Position numbers and translations under genes: made by a program. Under the pieces are notes generated by a model, which worked only from the letters and a program-made list of their open reading frames with translations, ran no database searches and was not told where the DNA came from. From contig JAUVOS010000100.1 in NCBI GenBank assembly GCA_030599055.1, positions 1-8,765 of the forward strand: a DNA stretch of 8,765 nucleotides, in the 5' to 3' direction. This document shows, in pieces, positions 1 through 5,289 of this stretch (position 1 is the first letter of the stretch; every line of letters starts with the position of its first letter). This DNA comes from Lutibacter sp. GTDB taxonomy: Bacteria > Bacteroidota > Bacteroidia > Flavobacteriales > Flavobacteriaceae.

Positions 1-513
1 GGTGCTGTAATTGGTCATGAAATTTCTCACGGTTTTGATGATCAAGGTGCTAAATATAATGCTAAAGGAAATCTTGAAAACTGGTGGACTGATGAAGATT
101 TTACAGCATTTAATGTTCTAGGACAAAGCTTAAATGATCAATACTCTAAAATTGAAGTACTACCAGGAGTTTTCGTCAATGGTGAGTATACTTTAGGCGA
201 AAATATTGGAGATTTAGGTGGTATAAATTCGGCTTTTACTGCCTTAGAATTGTTTTATAAAGACCATGAGAAACCAAATAAAATCCAAGGATTTACCCCC
301 GAACAACGCTTTTTTATGTCTTGGGCTTCAGTATGGAGAATTAAAACAAGGGAGGAAGCTCTTAAAACACAGATTAAAACAGATCCACATTCACCAGGTA
401 AGGTAAGAGCAACACAGCCAATACAAAACGTAGATGCTTTTTATAAAGCCTTCAATATAAAAGAAGGAGACGCTATGTATCTAAAACCTGAAGAGCGTGT
501 GAAAATTTGGTAA
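1..513 (+). CDS. M13 family zinc metallopeptidase (neprilysin/PepO-like), C-terminal part, 5' end outside window
   Basis: The last 170 residues of a peptidase family M13 protein are present; the start lies outside the window (full-length members are usually about 650-700 residues). The reading frame is open from base 1. Visible residues 6-10 are HEISH, the HExxH zinc motif, followed by GFDDQGAKYN as in neprilysin and PepO. Residues 66-71 (GENIGD) carry the third zinc ligand Glu67 and the conserved Asp71. Residues 130-136 (HSPGKVR) match the family segment holding the transition-state His (His130) and a substrate-binding Arg (Arg136). The protein ends KPEERVKIW, the bacterial version of the C-terminal CxxW region. 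The family cleaves oligopeptides and in Bacteroidota is usually exported, often as a lipoprotein, but the N-terminus that would show this is missing. It converges on htpG across a shared hairpin terminator. The family call is very secure; the physiological substrate is unknown. Confidence 0.96.
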   Translation, partial: GAVIGHEISHGFDDQGAKYNAKGNLENWWTDEDFTAFNVLGQSLNDQYSKIEVLPGVFVNGEYTLGENIGDLGGINSAFTALELFYKDHEKPNKIQGFTPEQRFFMSWASVWRIKTREEALKTQIKTDPHSPGKVRATQPIQNVDAFYKAFNIKEGDAMYLKPEERVKIW

Positions 514-534
514 TTATATTCTAATTTAATTGCT

Positions 535-586
535 AAAAAAAAGCCACAATTACACGGATAATATTCGTGCATTTGTGACTTTTTTT
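535..586. terminator. Bidirectional rho-independent terminator-like hairpin between the M13 peptidase gene and htpG
   Basis: An A-run (535-542) and GCCACAA...CACG pair with CGTG...TTGTGAC and a T-run (580-586), with a loop around 557-566. The stem is imperfect: about three mismatches in 20 pairs. A-tract on one side and T-tract on the other let it serve both convergent genes, which end at 513 (+) and 628 (-). Confidence 0.75.
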
Positions 587-627
587 ATTTTACATGATAC
601 TATTGTATAAGGCATTTAACGTAAACC

Positions 628-2502
628 CTACTTCATCAACTCAAAGCTGCGTTTTATAAATTCTGTCATTTCTTTTCCTGTAAGGAGACTTTGAGAGAGT
701 TTGGCTAAATCTAAAGCTTGGTTTACATATTTTGCTTTGTTCTTCTTTGCTTTTAATATTTTATCCATCAAAGGATTATTGGTATTGATAATTAAATTAT
801 ACATTTCCGGCATCTCACCCATTCCCATCATGCCGCCGCCTGTTTGGCTCATTTCTTTATAACGACGCATAAATTCGGGTTGTGTGATGATAAATGGATT
901 TTCAGATGAGTCTAAAGCCTCCATTTGTACTGTATATTTCTCAGCAGGAACAACTTCTTTGATTATACCTTCTAATTTAGATTTCTCATCATCTGAAAGT
1001 TTTGATATTTTGGTGTCCTCCTTTTTGATTAAATTATCAATAAAATCAGCATCTACACGAGTAAATTTTACTTTCTCATTTTCAGTTTCTAACTTTTGAA
1101 TAAGATGCGGAACGATTGGTGAATCTAATAAAACTACTTTATAGCCTTTAGCCTGAGCAGTTTCTATATAGGAATGTTGTTTATCCTTATCAGATGTGTA
1201 CAATACAATCAAATTATCATCCTTGTCAGTTTGATTGTCTTTTATTTTTTTCTTGAGTTCTTCAAGAGTATAATTAGCACCATCTACCATTGGATACAAA
1301 GCAAATTTTTGTGCTTTATCAAAGAATTTGTCCTCTGACAACATTCCATATTCAATAATTAGCTTGATGTCTTCCCATTTGGCTTCAAAGTCTTTACGAT
1401 CTTTTTTGAAAATTGAATTTAGTTTATCCGCTACTTTTTTAGTGATGTATCCTGAAATCTTTTTAACAGCGCCATCTGATTGTAGATAACTACGTGATAC
1501 ATTTAAAGGAATATCTGGCGAATCAATCACACCTCGTAACATTTGTAAGAAATCAGGGACAATACCTTCAACATTATCGGTTACAAAAACCTGATTTTGA
1601 TATAATTGTATTCTGTCTTTTTGAATATCCATGTTTTTGGTAATACGCGGAAAATACAAGATACCTGTCAAATGAAAAGGATAATCGACATTTAGATGGA
1701 TGTTAAACAAAGGTTCCTCAAATTGCATCGGATACAATTCACGATAAAAACTCTTGTAATCTTCTTCTTTTAAATCGGATGGTTTTTTAGTCCAAGCTGG
1801 CGTGGGATTGTTGATTATATTATCGACTATGGTTTTTTCTTCCTTAGCATCATCACCTTCACCAATAGTTTTCGTTTCTTCGCGTGTACCATGTTTTATG
1901 GAAATTGGCATAAAACGATTGTATTTGGTCAACAATTCGTTTATTTTATTTTCCTCTAAAAATCCTTTTTCCTCTTTGCTTATATGTAAGATTATTTCAG
2001 TTCCAATTTCTTTTTTATCAATGTTTTCGAGGGTATAAACCGGACTTCCGTCACATTCCCAGCGTACAGCTTGTGAACCTTTTTTATATGATTTCGTTAA
2101 AATCTCCACTTTGTCAGCTACCATAAAAGCTGAGTAAAAACCAAGTCCAAAACGACCTATAATACCACTATCCTCTATTTTATCTTTGTATTTTTCTACA
2201 AATTCCTCGGCACCAGAGAATGCAATTTCATTAATATATTTTTCGACTTCCTCTTTAGTCATACCAACTCCTTGGTCGATGATATGAAGTGTTTTTTTCT
2301 TTTTATCAATTTTTATTTCAATCTGAGGTGTTCCGTACTCTCCCTTTGCTTCACCGATACTGAACAAATGTTTTAGTTTTAGCGTAGCATCTGTTGCATT
2401 AGACACTAATTCACGTAAAAATATTTCGTGATCTGAGTATAAAAATTTCTTGATAATTGGAAAGATATTTTCCGTTGAAATGTTAATATTTCCTTTTGAC
2501 AT
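628..2502 (-). CDS. htpG: Molecular chaperone HtpG (bacterial Hsp90)
   Basis: A 624-residue ATP-dependent cytosolic chaperone of the Hsp90 family, the same length as E. coli HtpG. The GHKL ATPase domain is intact: ELVSNATDA (residues 31-39, catalytic Glu31 and Mg/ATP-binding Asn35), IDQGVGM (75-81, with the adenine-contacting Asp76) and the lid glycine motif GRFGLGFYSAF (116-126). A short charged linker (about 215-223) replaces the long eukaryotic one. The middle domain follows, with NVSRSYLQ (334-341) carrying the conserved Arg337, then a C-terminal dimerisation domain containing a Gly/Met-rich loop (GGGMMGMGEMPEM). The start is placed at 2502 because MSKGNINIS is the typical Bacteroidota N-terminus. 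An upstream in-frame ATG at 2640 would add 46 unrelated residues and overlap the divergent gene. No Shine-Dalgarno motif precedes the ATG. It is monocistronic, convergent with the M13 peptidase gene and divergent from the deiodinase-like gene. Confidence 0.97.
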   Translation of the reverse strand: MSKGNINISTENIFPIIKKFLYSDHEIFLRELVSNATDATLKLKHLFSIGEAKGEYGTPQIEIKIDKKKKTLHIIDQGVGMTKEEVEKYINEIAFSGAEEFVEKYKDKIEDSGIIGRFGLGFYSAFMVADKVEILTKSYKKGSQAVRWECDGSPVYTLENIDKKEIGTEIILHISKEEKGFLEENKINELLTKYNRFMPISIKHGTREETKTIGEGDDAKEEKTIVDNIINNPTPAWTKKPSDLKEEDYKSFYRELYPMQFEEPLFNIHLNVDYPFHLTGILYFPRITKNMDIQKDRIQLYQNQVFVTDNVEGIVPDFLQMLRGVIDSPDIPLNVSRSYLQSDGAVKKISGYITKKVADKLNSIFKKDRKDFEAKWEDIKLIIEYGMLSEDKFFDKAQKFALYPMVDGANYTLEELKKKIKDNQTDKDDNLIVLYTSDKDKQHSYIETAQAKGYKVVLLDSPIVPHLIQKLETENEKVKFTRVDADFIDNLIKKEDTKISKLSDDEKSKLEGIIKEVVPAEKYTVQMEALDSSENPFIITQPEFMRRYKEMSQTGGGMMGMGEMPEMYNLIINTNNPLMDKILKAKKNKAKYVNQALDLAKLSQSLLTGKEMTEFIKRSFELMK

Positions 2503-2545
2503 TATTTGTTGTTTAAATTTTTTGTTAAATATATTTGTGTGTGTA

Positions 2546-2575
2546 TTGTCTAAAATAGTACCAAAATTATATTTG
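2546..2575 (+). promoter_or_regulatory. Bacteroidota-type promoter for the deiodinase-like gene
   Basis: TTG at 2546-2548, a 19-nt spacer and TATATTTG at 2568-2575 match the known Bacteroidota pattern (TTG, spacer of about 17-23, TAnnTTTG). Transcription would start near 2580, giving a leader of about 43 nt before the ATG at 2624. A second match upstream (TTG 2509-2511, 18-nt spacer, TATATTTG 2530-2537) could be a tandem promoter, but in such AT-rich sequence chance matches occur. Confidence 0.6.
2562..2569 (-). promoter_or_regulatory. Candidate -7 box of the htpG promoter
   Basis: Read on the minus strand this is TAATTTTG, a TAnnTTTG match about 60 nt upstream of the htpG ATG. No TTG lies at the expected distance upstream (about 2587-2595), so the -33 half is weak or absent. 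It overlaps the oppositely oriented -7 box of the neighbouring gene by two bases. Confidence 0.35.
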
Positions 2576-2623
2576 TGACAAGATGACAGAGAAAGTATTA
2601 TATTTACACATAAATCTATTAGA

Positions 2624-3331
2624 ATGCCAAACAAAGACACTAAAATTGTTAATGGACATACACATATTCGATACCTATCGACAAGTATTTCGGAAAAAGA
2701 AGTCTTAAAACGTAGTGAAAAGTTCTATAAAATCATGAATAAACGTCGCTCTATTCGTGATTTTTCTAACAAAAAAATTTCTAAAGAAGTAATTGAGAAT
2801 ATCCTCAAAACTGCAGGAACCGCGCCTTCAGGTGCACACAAGCAACCTTGGAGTTTTTGTGTAGTTGAAAACAAAAAAATCAAAAGAGGAATCAGAAAAA
2901 TCGTTGAAGCTGAAGAACAAAAATCATATAATGAACGTATGAGCGCTTCTTGGCTAAAAGATCTTAAACCTATGGGGACTAATGCTTCTAAACCATTTAT
3001 TGAGATTGCTCCTTACTTAATTGTTGTTTTTAAACACTTATTTGAATATGACAAAAATGGTAATAAATCACAAAACTACTATGTAAACGAATCAGTAGGA
3101 ATTGCATGTGGAATGTTAATAGCTGCCATTCACAATGCCGGGTTAGTCACTTTGACACACACACCAAGTCCTATGCGATTTTTAGAAAAAATATTAGAGC
3201 GTCCTGATAACGAACGAGCTTTCTTATTATTACCTGTAGGTTACGCAGCTGACGAATGTTACATTCCAGAATTACAACGTAAATCTATAAATAATATTAG
3301 CGAATTTTATTCGCAGGGCGAAAGCCGTTAA
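2624..3331 (+). CDS. Iodotyrosine deiodinase-like FMN nitroreductase-family protein
   Basis: A 235-residue soluble protein of the nitroreductase superfamily that aligns by eye with animal iodotyrosine deiodinase (IYD) over nearly its whole length. RRSIRDFS (41-48) is the FMN-binding start of the fold; TAGTAPSGAH (63-72) then QPWSF (74-78) are near-identical to IYD. The residues that in IYD bind the amino-acid part of halotyrosine from the active-site lid appear conserved with the same spacing: Glu98, Tyr102 and Lys123. ACGMLIAAIHNAGLVT (161-176) and LLLPVGY (201-207) are further family blocks. It lacks the membrane anchor of animal IYD. Known IYDs reductively dehalogenate mono- and di-iodotyrosine using FMN; activity here is inferred. 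Met1 is preferred over Met38 because the preceding helix is family-typical. The last residues (about YSQGESR) fall in GC-rich, repeat-like DNA and may be an acquired tail. It stands alone, divergent from htpG. Confidence 0.85.
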   Translation: MPNKDTKIVNGHTHIRYLSTSISEKEVLKRSEKFYKIMNKRRSIRDFSNKKISKEVIENILKTAGTAPSGAHKQPWSFCVVENKKIKRGIRKIVEAEEQKSYNERMSASWLKDLKPMGTNASKPFIEIAPYLIVVFKHLFEYDKNGNKSQNYYVNESVGIACGMLIAAIHNAGLVTLTHTPSPMRFLEKILERPDNERAFLLLPVGYAADECYIPELQRKSINNISEFYSQGESR

Positions 3332-3420
3332 GGCGGGATGGTTTAATACCCCGATGCTCTGCGTCGGAATTTAGGGTTCAGTCCCGATAGTTATCGCGAT
3401 GCCCTGAGATTAAATACCAT
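3312..3420. repeat. GC-rich palindromic intergenic repeat-like segment (REP-like)
   Basis: About 56% GC over 3312-3408 by hand count, clearly richer than the AT-rich surroundings. It contains two hairpins in series: CCGATGC-TCT-GCGTCGG at 3350-3366 (seven pairs including one G-T) and CGATA-GT-TATCG at about 3385-3396. Outer arms ATGGTTTAAT (from 3339) and ATTAAATACCAT (ending 3420) are loosely complementary. CCCGATAG-type palindromes of this kind recur in flavobacterial genomes as I remember them, but copy number cannot be judged from this window. It begins within the last codons of the upstream gene and might also act as its transcription terminator. The rest of the gap to 3598 is AT-rich and holds the fabH promoter candidate. 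Confidence 0.55.
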
Positions 3421-3515
3421 TTATTGAAGTAATCCCTTTTTATTGTTTTTCAGCCATTTAGTAGTTCTGGATCATTTGTAAACTACTATTCATAGCATAC
3501 TATTTTTAATTTCTA

Positions 3516-3523
3516 TATCTTTG
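3516..3523 (+). promoter_or_regulatory. Candidate -7 box for the fabH-type gene
   Basis: TATCTTTG matches TAnnTTTG and lies 75 nt before the ATG at 3599. No TTG is found at the expected -33 distance; the nearest TTTG (3475-3478) is too far. The predicted leader starts near 3529. Confidence 0.4.
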
Positions 3524-3598
3524 GAAGATAATAATGAGTAATTAAGGATGTCAGATAATTAATTCTGAATTCTAAGTTTTCAATTCAAAATTACAAAA

Positions 3599-4600
3599 AT
3601 GTATAGCTCAAAAATTACCGGAATGGGATTTTATGTCCCAGATAACATTGTAACCAACGACGATTTATCAAAAATAATGGATACCAATGATGAATGGATT
3701 CAGGAAAGAACCGGTATTCAGGAAAGGCGTTGGATTCCTGAAGAAAGTGATGACACCTCTGCAATTATGGGAGCAAAAGCTTCAAGAATTGCTATTAAAA
3801 GAGCCGGGTTATCAAAAGATGATATTGATTTTATCATTTTTGCCACTTTAAGTCCTGATTATTATTTCCCCGGTGGTGGTGTACTTGTACAACATTTATT
3901 AGAAATGCCAACAGTTGGAGCATTAGACGTTCGAAATCAATGTTCAGGTTTTGTGTATTCTATGTCAATTGCAGACCAATTTATTAAAACGGGTATGTAT
4001 AAAAATATCTTGATAATTGGGGCAGAATTCCATTCAAGTGGTTTGGACAAAACAACACGAGGACGAACAGTAGCAGTACTTTTTGGAGATGGCGCCGGTG
4101 CCATGGTATTATCTAGAAATAAACAAAAAGAAAACGGAATATTATCTACTCATTTACATTCACAAGGAGAATTTGCTAAAGAATTATCAGTGGATAAACC
4201 AAATAATAAAAATTGGATTCCTTATTTGATTGAGAATAAAGACGATCTTTCTTATTTTCCATATATGGATGGACAAAAGGTTTTTAAACATGCTATTGTG
4301 CGTTTTTCAGAAGCAATCAAAGAAGGTTTACAAGCAAATAATTTATCTGCAGAAGACATTGATTTATTTGTTCCACATCAAGCAAATCTACGAATTACTC
4401 AATTTGTTCAAAGAAGGTTTAATTTATCCGATGATCAGGTGTATAGTAATATTCAAAAATATGGAAATACTACTGCTGCATCTATACCTATTGCCCTTTG
4501 TGAAGCTTGGGAAAAAGGTAAAATTAAAGAAGGAGATATAGTAGTGATTGCCGCCTTTGGTAGTGGATTTACTTGGGGAAGTGTTGTTATTAGATGGTAA
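3599..4600 (+). CDS. fabH: 3-oxoacyl-ACP synthase III family protein (KAS III, FabH-like)
   Basis: A 333-residue thiolase-fold condensing enzyme of the FabH type, which joins an acyl-CoA to malonyl-ACP to begin fatty acid synthesis. The catalytic triad is present: Cys115 in RNQCSGFVY, His260 in VPHQAN and Asn290 in KYGNTTAASIP. NDEWIQERTGI (30-40) and the FGDGAGAMVL block (162-171) are further family hallmarks. The length is slightly above the typical 310-330. The Cys motif differs from the canonical AACSGF of housekeeping FabH, and the loop around 187-225 is longer than usual. This may be the second KAS III that many Bacteroidota carry, with a different or specialised acyl substrate, so the symbol is provisional. 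No other fatty acid synthesis gene lies beside it. The ATG at 3599 follows an A-rich tract and begins the conserved SKITGMGFYVP. The downstream DUF6122-type gene originally began 3 nt after its stop. Confidence 0.88.
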   Translation: MYSSKITGMGFYVPDNIVTNDDLSKIMDTNDEWIQERTGIQERRWIPEESDDTSAIMGAKASRIAIKRAGLSKDDIDFIIFATLSPDYYFPGGGVLVQHLLEMPTVGALDVRNQCSGFVYSMSIADQFIKTGMYKNILIIGAEFHSSGLDKTTRGRTVAVLFGDGAGAMVLSRNKQKENGILSTHLHSQGEFAKELSVDKPNNKNWIPYLIENKDDLSYFPYMDGQKVFKHAIVRFSEAIKEGLQANNLSAEDIDLFVPHQANLRITQFVQRRFNLSDDQVYSNIQKYGNTTAASIPIALCEAWEKGKIKEGDIVVIAAFGSGFTWGSVVIRW

Positions 4601-4603
4601 GAA

Positions 4604-4651
4604 ATGTTTGATTTTGAATCATTTTCTTTTTTACAAACCTGTCTGCATTTT
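4604..4651 (+). pseudogene. 5' fragment of the interrupted DUF6122-type gene
   Basis: A reading frame opens with ATG 3 nt after the fabH stop and encodes 16 residues ending LQTCLHF before running into the inserted element, where it meets TAA at 4667-4669. Removing 4652-4915 joins it in frame to YSLHLLFPG, giving LQTCLHFYSLHLLFPG, which resembles the usual start of the family (a short helix with an HY.LHLLFPG-like motif). The first nine residues are not recognisable as family sequence. The assignment rests mainly on this restored frame. Confidence 0.5.
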
Positions 4652-4683
4652 AACCTGAATTTGGTGTAAGCTTTAATCCACAG
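4652..4683 (+). repeat. Left terminal inverted repeat of the element
   Basis: The outer 19 bases match the right end at 18 positions. The inner part (CTTTAATCCACAG) matches the right end's complement with a few differences and one gap. Confidence 0.75.
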
Positions 4684-4781
4684 AAACCAAAAAAAAGGTA
4701 AGATTTGAAGTGTAAAATCGGAAGGAATATCTGGATATTTTGATAATTTTACACAAAAAAGATTGCCTTTTCTTTGGTTTC
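4683..4781. repeat. Central long palindrome of the element
   Basis: A 99-bp interrupted palindrome with its axis at about 4732. Three paired blocks (16, 9 and 6 bp) lie symmetrically around it, so the transcript or single strand could form one long hairpin. The T-rich right side might also slow transcription leaving fabH. Confidence 0.7.
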
Positions 4782-4884
4782 CCTTTGGGCTTGATGAATT
4801 TTCCCATTTTCTTGCCAAATTTTCTAAAATTAACCAGTTAGTCCTTCAAAAATTAATCTTCGAATATGAAAAAATTCATCTAAG

Positions 4885-4915
4885 CTGTGAATAAATCTTA
4901 CACCAAACTCAGGTT
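4885..4915 (-). repeat. Right terminal inverted repeat of the element
   Basis: CTGTGAATAAAT followed by the 19-base outer repeat, the inverted counterpart of 4652-4683. Coding sequence of the broken downstream gene begins at once at 4916. Confidence 0.75.
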
Positions 4916-5203
4916 TATAGTTTACATTTGTTGTTTCCGGGTTTAATAGCTTGGTTATTTTACAAAAAAATATGGAAAAAAGCGTGGCTTCTTATGCTTG
5001 CTACCCTGTTGGTTGATTTGGATCATTTAATTGCAAATCCTATTTTCGATCCGACACGATGTAGCATTGGATTTCATCCACTTCACTCCTATTATGCTAT
5101 TGTTGCTTATTTAGTTTTGTTTTTTATACCAAAATTTAGAATCATTGCAATTGGATTACTTTTACACATAGCTACTGATTGTATTGATTGCTTACTGATG
5201 TGA
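4916..5203 (+). pseudogene. DUF6122-type small membrane protein, 5' end displaced by the inserted element
   Basis: The frame encodes YSLHLLFPGLIAWLFYKK, then AWLLMLATLLVDLDHL, a loop with NPIFDPTRCSIGFHPLHSYY, and two closing hydrophobic stretches. I recognise this as the DUF6122 family from memory of DLDHL, the CSIGFHPLHSY block and the closing HIATDCIDC. About four membrane segments are visible. The Asp/His pattern (DLDH, HPLH, HIATD) recalls YdjM-like putative membrane hydrolases, but no activity is established. The family's N-terminal start codon is missing here: in frame upstream lie only element sequence and a TAA at 4892-4894. The only translation starts left are TTG codons at 4928 and 4931, giving at most about 91 residues with the first helix cut. 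Removing the 264-bp element restores 111 codons starting at 4604. It is probably inactivated, although residual TTG-initiated expression cannot be excluded. It originally sat directly behind the fabH-type gene. Confidence 0.72.
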
Positions 5204-5234
5204 TTTATATAGAAGTTTTGGGATATAATACAAG

Positions 5235-5268
5235 AAAAAAGCCATTTGATTTCTCAAACGGCTTTTTT
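5235..5268. terminator. Bidirectional rho-independent terminator
   Basis: AAAAAAGCCATTTGA (5235-5249), a 4-nt loop TTTC and TCAAACGGCTTTTTT (5254-5268) form a stem with 14 of 15 positions complementary, flanked by A- and T-runs. It lies between the convergent DUF6122-type remnant (ends 5203) and the OmpA-family gene (ends 5290), and can serve both. Confidence 0.88.
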
Positions 5269-5289
5269 TTATATTAATGTTATTTAAGG

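Larger units (their letters stand above)
4652..4915. mobile_element. 264-bp MITE-like foldback element with 19-bp terminal inverted repeats
   Basis: The ends AACCTGAATTTGGTGTAAG (4652-4670) and CTTACACCAAACTCAGGTT (4897-4915) are inverted repeats matching at 18 of 19 bases. Similarity continues weakly to 4683 and 4885. The left part is a large palindrome centred at about 4732: GAAACC...AAGG (4683-4698) pairs with CCTT...GGTTTC (4766-4781) at 15 of 16, GTGTAAAAT (4710-4718) with ATTTTACAC (4746-4754) at 9 of 9, and AATATC with GATATT around a TG loop. The right part has a second inverted pair, GATGAATTTT (4793-4802) and AAAATTCATC (4871-4880). No transposase is encoded, so it would need one acting in trans, or it is an IS remnant. 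No target duplication longer than 3 bp is evident. The family is not recognised. Confidence 0.7.

Noticed and set aside
884..2038. Plus-strand open frames inside htpG (884-1099 and 1802-2038)
   Set aside because: Both are antisense to a fully conserved HtpG, and their serine/leucine-rich translations are typical of complementary-strand artefacts.
2503..2640. N-terminal extension of htpG from an ATG at 2640
   Set aside because: It would add 46 residues unlike any HtpG, contain the promoter region and overlap the divergent gene's start.
3332..3598. A small RNA or riboswitch in the gap before fabH
   Set aside because: The hairpins fit a palindromic repeat better. No recognised riboswitch core or terminator-antiterminator pair is visible next to the gene.
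4230..4541. 103-codon frame inside the fabH-type gene
   Set aside because: A +1-type overlap of a well-conserved gene, including its catalytic His and Asn region, with no recognisable product.
4453..4818. A 121-codon minus-strand open frame across the fabH end and the inserted element
   Set aside because: A third of it is antisense to a clear KAS III coding region and the rest lies in palindromic element sequence. The product has low-complexity, basic and aromatic composition and matches no family I know.
4645..4920. A TTA target-site duplication flanking the element
   Set aside because: TTA occurs at both edges only if the repeat ends are trimmed by one base. That reading gives an out-of-frame original gene, and three AT bases can match by chance.
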